Positions 1-8,361 of a DNA stretch of 64,000 nt are shown piece by piece. The notes under the pieces are model-generated. The model saw only the letters and a list, made by a program, of their open reading frames with translations. It was not told where the DNA came from and ran no database searches. Source of the stretch: Dyadobacter sp. 50-39 (lineage in GTDB: Bacteria > Bacteroidota > Bacteroidia > Cytophagales > Spirosomataceae); assembly GCA_001898145.1 (NCBI GenBank), contig MKSR01000010.1:62001-126000 (forward strand), given 5' to 3'. The translations under genes and the position numbers were made by a program. How positions within the stretch are numbered: position 1 is the stretch's first letter; each line of letters starts with the position of its first letter.

Positions 1-120
1 CTGGCGGATTGCTTCTCCCTTCAATAACTTGGGCTGCAAAGCAGCTTCGTTACCTGCTACAACTGTACTTATCCCCGATCTTTCGATCGCAAAGCAATTT
101 AGTTCGGTTCCCACCGGCAT
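1..120 (-). CDS. possible N-terminal part of a gene leaving the left edge
   Basis: An open frame begins with ATG at 120 and runs leftward off the window without a stop, giving 40 residues starting MPVGTELNCF. The composition is protein-like (ending NEAALQPKLLKGEAIRQ) but no family is recognised, and 40 codons can be open by chance. The neighbour on the same strand is the relic of an AraC-type regulator, so this could equally be decaying sequence. The sequence to the left of the window would decide it. Confidence 0.28.
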   Translation of the reverse strand, partial: MPVGTELNCFAIERSGISTVVAGNEAALQPKLLKGEAIRQ

Positions 121-170
121 AAAATGTGCATATCAAGGCTTTTTTAGTAGAAATCCCGCCGATTAACCGG

Positions 171-611
171 CTAAGAGCCAACAGCGCGCCTTGCCCGGAA
201 ATTGGAGAAGTTGCTCCCGGAAAAATTCTTGAAAAATTTGGCCGGGTAGCCCGACACCCGCCGCACGACTTCCGACAGGTATCCGGGGCTGACAAATAAT
301 TCAGAGGCGTATTCGGACACCCTTTTCCGTGACCAAAAGTTGTTTTCCAGGTTGGTCAGGAACGAAGAGACGATCACGGCTTCCCTTGAAATGGGCGGCG
401 TCTGCCCTACCCGCAGGCATTCGATCAAGCAGGCGACCAGCACGAGCAGTAAGCCATTCAAAATATCATACTTCAATGCCTGACTGCCGGATGACTCGTC
501 GAGCATGACCTGAAAAATTTCTTCCAGTTCAACCTGCTGTCCATGATCGGGAAGGCCGATGATCTGTTCGATGGTATTTCCTTTGGAGGTTACCGCCCCC
601 GCCTGGGGCAA
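171..611 (-). pseudogene. AraC-family regulator relic, truncated at both ends
   Basis: The 146-residue frame matches the middle of a Bacteroidota AraC regulator: the linker region (EEIFQVMLDESSGSQALKYD) and the first helix-turn-helix (FWSRKRVSEYASELFVSPGYLSEVVRR, given here only as a motif around residues 93-120). After SGYPAKFF the frame changes character and stops, so the second helix-turn-helix and the usual end of the domain are missing. The roughly 150-residue N-terminal effector domain is also missing. The only start is a TTG at 611, and the end of the GH92 gene lies 12 bases upstream. It cannot make a normal two-helix AraC DNA-binding domain. Both breaks look like deletions, but they cannot be dated from this sequence. 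Confidence 0.65.
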
Positions 612-623
612 GTACGGGCAACA

Positions 624-2897
624 TTAGGGCCGGCTTGCGGCGCTCACCCCGTAGGTCTTACCAGGTGTAGCACCCATGTAAAACACCAGCTTGCCGCCCT
701 GCATCAAGTCCGTGTGACGAATGTAGGTGTAGGGATAAGGCTTGCCATTCAGTTCTACTTTCTGGATGTATTTGTTGTCCTTGCTGTTATCCTTCGATTC
801 AATGGTAAATGTCTTGCCGTTTTCCAGCCGCAGCGTAGCCGAATCGAACAAAGGCGAACCGAAAACGTATTTCCCTTCCATCGGGTTGACGGAGTACATG
901 CCCAATGCACTGAATGCATACCAGGCGCTCATCTGGCCAACATCCTCGTTGCCGCTCAGGCCGTTGGGTGTGGGTCTGTAAAATTTCTGCATTACCTCGC
1001 GTACCAGATCGGCTGTTTTCCAGGGTTCGCCCAGGTAGTTGTAGAGGTAGGTAATATGGTGGCTCGGCTCGTTTCCGTGCGCATACTGCCCTATCAGGCC
1101 CGAAATGTCCGGTGCAGTCCCCTCGCGGAGCTCCGAAGAAACCGTAAAAAGGCTATCCAACCGCGATTTGAAGGTTTTTTCACCGCCCAGCAGGCCTATC
1201 AGCCCACGCACATCCTGAGGCACAAGGAAGAGGTATTGCCATGCATTGCCCTCGGTGTAGTCGGAGGTTACGGGTACGGAAAAGAATGGATCGAACGGGC
1301 GGCGGAACTGGCCGTTTTCGAAGCGGCCGTTGAAAAAGGCCGTCTGCTTATCATAATACAACTGATAGAGCCGGCTTCTCTTCGTGAAATAGGCGGCGTC
1401 GGCTTTTTTGCCCAATGCGGCAGCCACTTTGGCAACACCCGCATCAGCGATGGCGTATTCCATAGCCCACGCTACGGATTCGTGCATTTTATCGGCCGGG
1501 ATGTAGCTGAGCTTGTTCAGGTACTGCAGGCCCATCGAATCGCGGGTGGCGGTGTGCTTCATGGCCTCGTACACACGCTCACGGTCTCCGGCGGGGATGA
1601 GCCCCTTCCCGAACGCATCCGCAAGGATAATGATGGCCGGGCTTCCCACCATGCAATCCGTTTCGCTGCCTACCAGCGGCCACACCGGCAAGCGCCCCTG
1701 CTGCTCGTGAATGGCCAGCATCGAGCCGGCAATATCCTTCACCAGGCTCGGTTTTACAATCGACATAAAAGGTCCCCAGCCCCTGTAAATGTCCCATAGC
1801 GACATGGTAGTGAGGTTTTTAAAAGGCGCATTTTTGTAAACCTGCTTGTCGGTACCGCGGTAGTCGTTGTTGGCGTCGTTGAAAAGCGTCGGACCGAGGA
1901 ACATGTGGTAAAGGGCCGTGTAAAAAAGCTCCTTATCCGTATTGTTGCGGGTTTCTACCTGGACGGCGCCCAGCGATTTTTCCCATACCTGGTCGGCTTT
2001 GCGGCGGTAAGCCTCAAAATTGCCGGAAGGTGCTTCGGCAGCCATATTGGACAATGCATTCTCCTCGCTTACCGGCGAAAGGGCAACTTTCAGGACCATG
2101 TCGGGATTCCGCGCAGCGTCGAAATACAATGCCGCTTTGGCGTGCTTGCTCTCCACCTGCCGGCCGCTCTGGAGCGTGGTGTCACTGTAAAATTCCGCTT
2201 TCTGAATGGGCTGCGATGTGCGGATCGCAAAGTACAGGCGCTGGTCCTTCGACCAGCCGGTAGAAAACCGGTAACCCGTAAAAGTGGAGTCGTTCACTTG
2301 CTTGATGAATGTCTTCACCGGGCTATCCCAGTTCATCGCAAAACCCAGATCCACCAGGATATGTGCATGATCGGTTTTCTTGTAATGGTACTGATGAATA
2401 CCGACCCGCTCGGTCGCCGTCAGCCGGGCGTCCACGTCGTATTTGTCCAGATGAACCTGGTAAAAGCCCGGATGGCACTGTTCCGACTGTTTCGAAAAAA
2501 GTGATCCGTAGCCTGTTTCCGGCTTTTCAAACTGCATGGGGCGCAGTTGCAGGCGCCCGTTCGCGGGCACGATCATCAGGTCGTTCAGATCGCCTATGCC
2601 CGTCCCGCTCAAATGCGTATGCGTGAAACCAAGGATTTCCTGGCTGATGTAATTGTAGCCCGAACACCAGTCCCAGCCTTTGAACTCATCCCAGCTGCGC
2701 CCGATCTGCGTCGGCCCAAGCTGAACAGCCCCAAAAGGCACATTAGCCCCCACAAAAACGTGCCCATGTTCTTCCGAGCCGATAAAAGGGTTTACATAAC
2801 TGGTTAAGGATCGGGTCTGCGCGTCCACCGCCTGGCCAGTCGAGGAGATGATAAGACCGGCGACGAGGCAATTCTGTGCTATTTTGAATATATTCAT
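624..2897 (-). CDS. GH92 family exo-alpha-mannosidase
   Basis: This is a secreted glycoside hydrolase of 757 residues with an N-terminal signal peptide (residues 1-26, cut near AQT), the usual length for GH92. The family N-terminal beta-sandwich signatures are present (NPFIGSEEHGHVFVGANVPF, GWDWCSGYNY, GFTHTHLSGTG). The C-terminal catalytic (alpha/alpha)6 domain has SLWDIYRGWGP, GSETDCMVGSPA, GNEPSHHITYLYNY near residue 609 with the Glu expected to be the general acid, and GLSGNEDVGQMSAWY near residue 650. GH92 enzymes are calcium-dependent inverting alpha-mannosidases that trim N-glycans or mannans in the periplasm. The last motif reads N-E-D where many members read N-D-D. It lies 62 bases behind the HxlR gene on the same strand, but a small hairpin separates them, so co-transcription is uncertain. 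No SusC/SusD pair is adjacent. Confidence 0.93.
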   Translation of the reverse strand: MNIFKIAQNCLVAGLIISSTGQAVDAQTRSLTSYVNPFIGSEEHGHVFVGANVPFGAVQLGPTQIGRSWDEFKGWDWCSGYNYISQEILGFTHTHLSGTGIGDLNDLMIVPANGRLQLRPMQFEKPETGYGSLFSKQSEQCHPGFYQVHLDKYDVDARLTATERVGIHQYHYKKTDHAHILVDLGFAMNWDSPVKTFIKQVNDSTFTGYRFSTGWSKDQRLYFAIRTSQPIQKAEFYSDTTLQSGRQVESKHAKAALYFDAARNPDMVLKVALSPVSEENALSNMAAEAPSGNFEAYRRKADQVWEKSLGAVQVETRNNTDKELFYTALYHMFLGPTLFNDANNDYRGTDKQVYKNAPFKNLTTMSLWDIYRGWGPFMSIVKPSLVKDIAGSMLAIHEQQGRLPVWPLVGSETDCMVGSPAIIILADAFGKGLIPAGDRERVYEAMKHTATRDSMGLQYLNKLSYIPADKMHESVAWAMEYAIADAGVAKVAAALGKKADAAYFTKRSRLYQLYYDKQTAFFNGRFENGQFRRPFDPFFSVPVTSDYTEGNAWQYLFLVPQDVRGLIGLLGGEKTFKSRLDSLFTVSSELREGTAPDISGLIGQYAHGNEPSHHITYLYNYLGEPWKTADLVREVMQKFYRPTPNGLSGNEDVGQMSAWYAFSALGMYSVNPMEGKYVFGSPLFDSATLRLENGKTFTIESKDNSKDNKYIQKVELNGKPYPYTYIRHTDLMQGGKLVFYMGATPGKTYGVSAASRP

Positions 2898-2910
2898 AAA
2901 GTTTTTAAAG

Positions 2911-2935
2911 AAATCATATTCACTTCGAATGATTT
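2911..2935 (-). terminator. weak hairpin between the HxlR and GH92 genes
   Basis: Seven-base arms AAATCAT (2911-2917) and ATGATTT (2929-2935) enclose an 11-base loop. Read on the minus strand the hairpin lies after the HxlR stop and is followed by an A/T-rich stretch with short T runs. It could end the HxlR transcript or sit in the GH92 leader. The stem is A/T-rich and weak. Confidence 0.3.
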
Positions 2936-2959
2936 TTTAAAAATACATCAAAATCGCAA

Positions 2960-3301
2960 TTAATCTGCCATGATCGTCTGGCGATGTTTCATGCCCCATG
3001 CTGCCAGGCCGTGTATGAGGTCTTGCAGGGTCCAGCCATATTCGGTCAGATTGTACTGGACCGTCACAGGCTGCGTGTCGAGTACCGTCCGCTTGATCAG
3101 CTTATTCATTTCGAGCTCTTTGAGCTCTTTGCTCAACTGTTTGTTCGAAATGCCGTCAAGGTCATTCAGGATGTCTGAAAACCTTCTTTGGCTGTAATAA
3201 CACATGGATGAGAGTATGGAAATCTTCCATTTCCCGCTCAGCACGTCCATCGCGTCGTGAATCGCCATGATGTCTGCTTTGTGACATATTTGCTCCGTCA
3301 T
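2960..3301 (-). CDS. HxlR-family winged-helix transcriptional regulator
   Basis: This is a 113-residue, single-domain winged-helix protein of normal HxlR length. The family N-terminus with its redox-type cysteine is present (ICHKADIMAIHDAMDVLSGKW; Cys5), followed by RRFSDILNDLDGISNKQLSKEL and the wing region (VTVQYNLTEYGWTL). HxlR proteins sense electrophiles, aldehydes or other stress and usually control a divergently transcribed enzyme. Here the divergent neighbour is a short-chain dehydrogenase, and a long inverted repeat fills the gap between the two starts. Control of that gene and of itself is therefore the likely role; this is inferred from arrangement. Confidence 0.93.
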   Translation of the reverse strand: MTEQICHKADIMAIHDAMDVLSGKWKISILSSMCYYSQRRFSDILNDLDGISNKQLSKELKELEMNKLIKRTVLDTQPVTVQYNLTEYGWTLQDLIHGLAAWGMKHRQTIMAD

Positions 3302-3303
3302 AA

Positions 3304-3351
3304 GTTACCTGGTTACCTGAAATATACTGTTACTTTCAGTAACCAAGTTAC
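3304..3351. promoter_or_regulatory. HxlR-type operator, long inverted repeat
   Basis: The left arm at 3304-3322 (GTTACCTGGTTACCTGAAA) and the right arm at 3334-3351 (TTTCAGTAACCAAGTTAC) are near-perfect inverted copies, apart from one inserted base and two substitutions. Each arm holds two GTTAC-type half-sites. The repeat begins 2 bases upstream of the HxlR start and lies just upstream of the -7 box of the divergent dehydrogenase, so a bound dimer could block both. The assignment to HxlR rests on position and symmetry. Confidence 0.75.
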
Positions 3352-3371
3352 TAAAATAAATGTTCCTGTTA

Positions 3372-3379
3372 TAGTTTTG
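3372..3379 (+). promoter_or_regulatory. -7 box TAGTTTTG for the dehydrogenase
   Basis: This matches the Bacteroidota -7 consensus TAnnTTTG and lies 24 bases upstream of the ATG at 3404. The -33 region would fall at the end of the inverted repeat at 3334-3351, which fits repression by a bound regulator. No strong TTG -33 element is visible. Confidence 0.5.
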
Positions 3380-3403
3380 GAAACTATTTAAAACGAGAAG
3401 GAA

Positions 3404-4147
3404 ATGAATTTCACCAATAAAAATGTAATCATATCCGGCGGAAGCCAGGGTATCGGCCTGGCTGCTGCCAAGGCATTTATTCAACATGGCGCGGATGTGC
3501 TGATTACGGGCAGAAATCCGGAAACATTGCGTAACGCGGCCGAAGAAATCAACAGTCCAAACTTGCAGACCCTGGTGGCGGACACCTCGGATCTGGCCCA
3601 GATTGCGCTGTTGGAAAAATGGGTGGAAGAAAGCGGCAAAAAAGTGGATGTGCTCTACCTCAATGCGGCTATCGGCGTGTACGCACCGATTCTGCATGTT
3701 ACAGAAGCTGATTTCGACGCGCAATTCAACGTAAACGTCAAGGGCCATTTCTTCACGCTGCAAAAGCTCATACCGCACCTGGCCGATGGCGCGTCGGTGA
3801 TCTTCACATCGTCCGGCGTAGCCGCTGCCGCCGGCGTGGCGAGCAGTGTGTACTCGGCCACCAAAGCGGCATTGAACAAGATAGCCGATATCGCCGTCAA
3901 CGAGTTGGCTGACCGCAAGATACGGGTCAATATCGTCAGCCCTGGCCCCATCCAGACTCCCGGACTGCTTTCAGTAGCATCCGCGGAAATTCAGGATTTG
4001 CTAGCTTCCAGAAGTGCACTCCAGCGACTGGGAAATGCGGAAGAGGTAGCCAATACCGTATTATTTCTCGCTTCCGACGCTGCGGGGTATATTAATGGAG
4101 CTGATATCGCCGTAGATGGCGGATCGATTCAATACATGCTCAAATAG
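3404..4147 (+). CDS. short-chain dehydrogenase/reductase (SDR)
   Basis: This is a classical SDR of 247 residues. It has the nucleotide-binding glycine motif GGSQGIG near residues 12-18, an NAAIG stabilising motif, and the catalytic Tyr150-x-x-x-Lys154 (SVYSATKAALNK) preceded by the expected serine (TSSG). The C-terminal NGADIAVDGG is typical of classical SDRs. It would use NAD(P)H to reduce or oxidise a small carbonyl or alcohol, probably in the cytosol. The substrate cannot be told from the sequence. Divergence from an HxlR gene across a shared operator suggests induction by a reactive aldehyde, quinone or similar compound. Confidence 0.93.
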   Translation: MNFTNKNVIISGGSQGIGLAAAKAFIQHGADVLITGRNPETLRNAAEEINSPNLQTLVADTSDLAQIALLEKWVEESGKKVDVLYLNAAIGVYAPILHVTEADFDAQFNVNVKGHFFTLQKLIPHLADGASVIFTSSGVAAAAGVASSVYSATKAALNKIADIAVNELADRKIRVNIVSPGPIQTPGLLSVASAEIQDLLASRSALQRLGNAEEVANTVLFLASDAAGYINGADIAVDGGSIQYMLK

Positions 4148-4171
4148 CGGAGTGAAAGTGAACTCATTGGT

Positions 4172-4972
4172 TTAAAACAATAATGTGTCCCCCTCGGCAA
4201 TGATGCCTTCCTGTAAAGGGATCACATTCTGCCCGAAAATGATTTTGTTACCCTGGCGGCGGGTCCGGGCGAGCGCTTTCAGCGGCTGCTTGCCCGCCCG
4301 CCCCGATTCCGGGTCCACATTCACCATCAGGCAGCGTTCGCAGGGAGAGATGGCGGCAAACCGGGCACCGCCGATCTTGAAGGTTTCGATGAAATCTTCC
4401 TCAAATGGCCCGCAACCCGAAATAATCAGGTTGGGACGAAAACGCCGGATGTCGATTTTTTCTTCGAGAGAAATGTTCAGCGCATCGACGGACGACTGGC
4501 CCACCAAATGGTAGGGAAAATCATCGGCGAAGCTCAATGCACGCGGCGTCCGGTCATGACCGTCGTAAGTCCTGCTGACAACTGCCTGGCGCATGCCCAC
4601 GATGGAAATCTCCCGGCCAAGCTTGTCGCTGAGCCACCGGTTGGCTGCTGCGCTGGGCATATGCGCCATTGCAAGGTCGTCCCACACTTTAACTGTCAGC
4701 AGCGGGCCTTCCGGATGGGACAATGGGATCAATATCGAATCTTCCAGCTCGTCTATGGAGGCAAGCAGCAGTCCTTCCGGCACGATACGGGCTTGCAGCC
4801 GGGCCATCTGGGGCAGGATACGCTGCGTCAGGAAGCGGCCAAACGCATCGATAAGCATCCACTGCCGGTCATGCCGCAAACCCGCCCAACCGGCATACGC
4901 CTCCCGTACGCGAAAACCGGCCAGCGATTTGACCGGGTAAATCCAGATTTCGGATAGGTAGGCCGAATCCAC
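4172..4972 (-). CDS. MOSC-domain protein (mARC-like)
   Basis: This 266-residue protein has an N-terminal MOSC beta-barrel domain (SEIWIYPVKSLAGF, LRHDRQWMLID) and a C-terminal MOSC domain (RRFRPNLIISG, PCERCLMVNVDP). The cysteine in PCERC is the expected molybdenum-cofactor ligand of this family. Related proteins (YcbX, mARC) reduce N-hydroxylated compounds using a separate redox partner. The start appears to be GTG at 4972, since no ATG lies in frame before the upstream stop. It is 20 bases behind the FAD-binding gene on the same strand, so that protein could supply electrons; this is inferred from position only. Confidence 0.88.
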   Translation of the reverse strand: MDSAYLSEIWIYPVKSLAGFRVREAYAGWAGLRHDRQWMLIDAFGRFLTQRILPQMARLQARIVPEGLLLASIDELEDSILIPLSHPEGPLLTVKVWDDLAMAHMPSAAANRWLSDKLGREISIVGMRQAVVSRTYDGHDRTPRALSFADDFPYHLVGQSSVDALNISLEEKIDIRRFRPNLIISGCGPFEEDFIETFKIGGARFAAISPCERCLMVNVDPESGRAGKQPLKALARTRRQGNKIIFGQNVIPLQEGIIAEGDTLLF

Positions 4973-4992
4973 AGGTCACTGTTGGTTTGATA

Positions 4993-6747
4993 TTAACATT
5001 CGGCATGCAGGGGTGGATGGCTGGCATTCATTACTTGGCCGAGCTTTTCCACGATGCAGCGGGACGCCTGCTCGCAAAAATCCAGCCCGGAATAATCCGG
5101 ATTGTAGCCGCCGATGTACGGCACGGCCATGATGTAAATGCGGTCGTTCGGGATGTTGTATTCGTTCACGATCTGGAAATGGTCGGTGATGGTAATGCCG
5201 GAAACTTTCAGGAAATACTCGCCGTGCTCGTTCTGCACGATAAGCTCGTTCCCCTCTGCCAAAAGCTTCTCGGCCTCTTCCCGCGATTTGAACCGCAATG
5301 CCGCCTGGCTTACCGATTTCCGCCGGAGCAGCCCCGGGAATGGAAGGTCTTCGATTGATAAATGCGGTTGTCCCGAACAATCGACATAGGTGTGGTAGCG
5401 GATCGCATGTTTTTTACCGTCGTGCTCATCGGTATAGTGGTAGCGGATGCCGCCTTCTTTCAATGGCTCTACCCGGCCCTCCTGGCCCACCGTGACGATG
5501 TCGAGCCGGCCCGCGTCATGCAACGCAAACAGCTCGTCGCACGAGGACTGCGGCACGAATGCGATCACGATCGAAACGAGCGGCATCAGCACGTTTTTCA
5601 GGCGCAGCATGTCTTCGGCCGACAAATACTTGGCAGGGTAATTCATTGTAAAGCTCAGCTCAGCCAGCATTTCCTTCCAGAAAATGGATTTGCGCCGTCT
5701 GATCGACTCCTCCGCTTCCTCGTATTCTTCCCGGAAAAGTCTGAATGGCGGCTTCCCCTCGCGCATGGACATGACCAGATCCACAAACGATTCGAGGTTA
5801 TGGTTCTTTATGCGCTTGTAAAATTCGGGATCGCTTTTTTGGAAACGGCGTTTGAAGTTTTGCTCAAATACGAAGTCGAGGGAAAGAAACCCGCCGTTTT
5901 CCTTTTTGTTGGCGTCGACTTCCTCCTGGGTCAGCAGCGAGTCCTGCGAAAGTTCCGGCTGCCGCAGGTGGAACCGGATCGCCGGCAGGAGGCCGTTGCG
6001 GGAATGCATCACAATTTTAAATTTCTCACTGCCCTCGGCCGGTACAAACCGCAACTTCCCGTTTTCCTCCTCGAAACTTCCGTTGTGTCTGGCCAATGTG
6101 CGAATCGCGTCGATGGCCGTCAGCGACGACCCTTTGATCGCCACCGCGTGGTTGACCTGCAATGCCAGCTTGGTAGGCGGATAAGGCGAAAGGAAATAAC
6201 CTTTTCTGGCGCTTTCGCCCTTCTCCGGCCACCGGTGGCCCGAACACACGACTGCATAATCGAACTCGCGCGTCTTGCCCGATCCCAGGGTAAGCTGCAC
6301 TTTTTGCTCCTCATGGCAGTCGGTCAGGTCGGTTACCTCGGTATTGAGATGCACCTTAATGACCCTCCCCTCATTCGCGGCCTGCTCGCGCAGGAGGCTG
6401 AATTGTCCGGCCAGGTATTTGCCGAAAAGCAGCCTCGGTACCACGTGGTGCTGAGTGAAATTATCGCGGTCGATGGCGTATTGTTCGGGCAGTTTCCCCG
6501 CCATTTCGTCCAGCCAGCGGCTGAGTGTCATAACCAGGGGAGGAATTTCATTGCCCGATACGTTGGTGATATGTTCGGCTGTTGCGCCCTGGGGGCTATA
6601 CGGCATTCCCGCGCCAACGATACCGGTCTTTTCGAAAACCTCGATTTCCAGCTCCTTATCCAATGTAAGCAGGTGTTTTAACAAATACAGGCTGCTAGGC
6701 CCGGCACCTATAATGGCGATGTTCTTGGGATTGTTCTTGTGATTCAT
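4993..6747 (-). CDS. FAD/NAD(P)-binding oxidoreductase
   Basis: From ATG at 6747 the protein is 584 residues, beginning MNHKNNPKNIAIIGAGPSSL with a dinucleotide-binding GxGxxS motif in the first 20 residues. Later features are a second nucleotide-binding region around AVVCSGH and AVAIKGSSLTAIDAIRTLA, and a C-terminal AVPYIGGYNPDYSGLDFC. This layout matches the FAD-NAD(P)-binding family often annotated as HI0933/NAD_binding_9-like proteins of unknown substrate. An alternative start at 6786 adds 13 residues. The frame stays open further upstream to 6972, but that would run into the VOC gene. It is the middle gene of a possible VOC-FAD-MOSC unit. Confidence 0.85.
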   Translation of the reverse strand: MNHKNNPKNIAIIGAGPSSLYLLKHLLTLDKELEIEVFEKTGIVGAGMPYSPQGATAEHITNVSGNEIPPLVMTLSRWLDEMAGKLPEQYAIDRDNFTQHHVVPRLLFGKYLAGQFSLLREQAANEGRVIKVHLNTEVTDLTDCHEEQKVQLTLGSGKTREFDYAVVCSGHRWPEKGESARKGYFLSPYPPTKLALQVNHAVAIKGSSLTAIDAIRTLARHNGSFEEENGKLRFVPAEGSEKFKIVMHSRNGLLPAIRFHLRQPELSQDSLLTQEEVDANKKENGGFLSLDFVFEQNFKRRFQKSDPEFYKRIKNHNLESFVDLVMSMREGKPPFRLFREEYEEAEESIRRRKSIFWKEMLAELSFTMNYPAKYLSAEDMLRLKNVLMPLVSIVIAFVPQSSCDELFALHDAGRLDIVTVGQEGRVEPLKEGGIRYHYTDEHDGKKHAIRYHTYVDCSGQPHLSIEDLPFPGLLRRKSVSQAALRFKSREEAEKLLAEGNELIVQNEHGEYFLKVSGITITDHFQIVNEYNIPNDRIYIMAVPYIGGYNPDYSGLDFCEQASRCIVEKLGQVMNASHPPLHAEC

Positions 6748-6850
6748 TGATGCAGCAGGGTATTCCACAACTTTGGCTTGTTCCATGCCCGACTTACGAA
6801 TATCGTGCCAAGCAGAAATTGTGCACTTTTCAAAAACAACACCTGCATCG

Positions 6851-7252
6851 CTACTGGGCCCGCGCGATTGCGTCGGCCGTAACCGGCGTAAAGAAGTTGA
6901 CCAGGTTACCATCCGGATCACGGAAGAGTAGCGAGCGATTCCCCCATGGCATGTTGGTCGGGGCCTGTACAACCGCCTCGCCGAGGTAACCGATAATGCG
7001 CTGGTATTGCGTATCCACGTCGTCGACCCGGAATTCCAGGATGACGGAGCGATTTGCAGCAGGTGCTGCTACACCCTCTGCGCCAAACAATTGTAAAGTG
7101 CGGGTACTACCGATCGCAAGCACAGCCACCGGTGTGCGGAGCTCGGCAAAATCTTCGGTGTAGCGGGTGGCAGGAAAGCCGGTGACGTGCTGGTAAAAGT
7201 CGGTCAGCCGGGTAACGTCGGCAGTGATAATGCGGGATGAGACGAATGTCAT
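6851..7252 (-). CDS. VOC/glyoxalase-superfamily protein
   Basis: From ATG at 7252 the protein is 133 residues with the paired beta-alpha-beta-beta-beta modules of the vicinal oxygen chelate superfamily (DVTRLTDFYQHVTGFPATRY; NRSVILEFRVDDVD; LLFRDPDGNLVNFFTPV). The first module has no obvious metal-binding His at the usual place, while the C-terminal Asp-Pro-Asp-Gly-Asn turn is conserved. Members range from glyoxalases and dioxygenases to antibiotic-binding proteins, so no substrate is assigned. The longer frame to 7372 adds a low-complexity leader without support. It lies about 100 bases before the FAD gene. Confidence 0.85.
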   Translation of the reverse strand: MTFVSSRIITADVTRLTDFYQHVTGFPATRYTEDFAELRTPVAVLAIGSTRTLQLFGAEGVAAPAANRSVILEFRVDDVDTQYQRIIGYLGEAVVQAPTNMPWGNRSLLFRDPDGNLVNFFTPVTADAIARAQ

Positions 7253-7427
7253 GATGGGTCTGATTAGGTTTTGATTTGCAAAAGAAACCACCGCTTCTGA
7301 CAGCTGTATGTCAGCAGGGAAATGCGATAGTGCCGAAACAATGGGCCTATTCATCTGCCGCCTTTCATACAAAAGCCGGACTGCTCATGCAATCCGGCTT
7401 TCCAACAATTTCCGTTATCGGGATGTA

Positions 7428-8249
7428 CTACGCAGTGATAAATGCCAGTATATCCTTATTGATCGTTTCTGCTTCCGTGGTAGGCATTCCGTGCGGGAAG
7501 CCCGGGTAGGTAATCAAAGTGCCATTTTTCAGCAATGCAGCCGCTTTCACTGCCGTGATCTGGTAAGGAACGATCTGATCGTCCTCTCCGTGCAGTACGA
7601 GCACCGGCACATCGACATTCTTGAGGTCTTCTGTAAAATCGGTGGCGGAAAATGCTTTTACGCATTCGTAGTGGGCCAGCACGCTGCCCATCATGCCCTG
7701 CCTCCACCAGTTATCCCGGACACCCTGCTTCTCAACGGCCCCTTCGCGGTTATAGCCATAGAAAGCGGCTGTAAAATCCTTGAAATACTGCGGGCGGTTT
7801 GTGGCGGTCATGAGCCGGATTTCGTCGAAAACGCTGGCAGGTACCCCATCCGGATTGCTTTCCGATTGGATCATCATCGGCGTCACGGCACTTACGAGTA
7901 CTGCTTTGGCCACCCTGTCTTTTCCGTGTTTGTTCACATAATGGATCACCTCCCCGCCCCCGGTAGAGTGCCCCACATGCACCGCGTCTCTCAGGTCCAG
8001 ATGCGCGGCCAGTTCGGCCACGTCTGCCGCATAGGTATCCATCTCATGCCCCTGGAAAGTTTGGGATGAGCGCCCGTGCCCGCGGCGGTCATGTGCGATC
8101 ACCCGGAAACCCTTCTGCAAAAAGAACATCATCTGGTTGTCCCAATCGTCGCTCGAGAGCGGCCATCCGTGGTGAAAAACGATCGGCTGTCCGGTGCCCC
8201 AGTCTTTGTAGTACATTTCTGCTCCGTCGCGCAGTGTAAGCGTGCTCAT
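7428..8249 (-). CDS. alpha/beta hydrolase, non-heme chloroperoxidase-like
   Basis: This is a 273-residue alpha/beta hydrolase, full length for the cofactor-free haloperoxidase/esterase group. The nucleophile elbow is GHSTGGGE with Ser95, the acid is in LHGEDDQIVPY (Asp223 or Asp224), and the catalytic His253 is in GFPHGMP. The oxyanion region FHHGWPLSSDDWD and the DRRGHGRS segment are characteristic of this group. No signal peptide is seen, so it should be cytosolic. Members hydrolyse esters and form peracids in vitro; the natural substrate is not evident. A 175-base gap separates it from the VOC gene downstream. Confidence 0.93.
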   Translation of the reverse strand: MSTLTLRDGAEMYYKDWGTGQPIVFHHGWPLSSDDWDNQMMFFLQKGFRVIAHDRRGHGRSSQTFQGHEMDTYAADVAELAAHLDLRDAVHVGHSTGGGEVIHYVNKHGKDRVAKAVLVSAVTPMMIQSESNPDGVPASVFDEIRLMTATNRPQYFKDFTAAFYGYNREGAVEKQGVRDNWWRQGMMGSVLAHYECVKAFSATDFTEDLKNVDVPVLVLHGEDDQIVPYQITAVKAAALLKNGTLITYPGFPHGMPTTEAETINKDILAFITA

Positions 8250-8361
8250 GCTATGTTTGGTTAAGAAGTGAAAAATATCGCTACAATATCGGGATATTCA
8301 TTACAAAACCACTACCCAAGGTACCAGCTGAGTTTTTTATTGGTGAAATAGCCCCGACATT

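Noticed and set aside
543-1799. 418-codon plus-strand frame opposite the GH92 gene
   Set aside because: Composition is low-complexity and antisense to a well-supported mannosidase; it has no recognisable motifs. Long antisense frames are common in G+C-balanced coding sequence.
5362-6681. 439-codon plus-strand frame opposite the FAD-binding gene
   Set aside because: Shadow of the minus-strand gene, rich in Arg/His/Gln with no domain features.
6748-6972. N-terminal extension of the FAD-binding gene to 6972
   Set aside because: It would overlap the VOC gene and the added residues are unlike the family; the start at 6747 or 6786 fits the nucleotide-binding motif position.
7308-8069. 253-codon plus-strand frame opposite the alpha/beta hydrolase
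   Set aside because: The hydrolase on the other strand has a full catalytic triad; this frame has no motifs.
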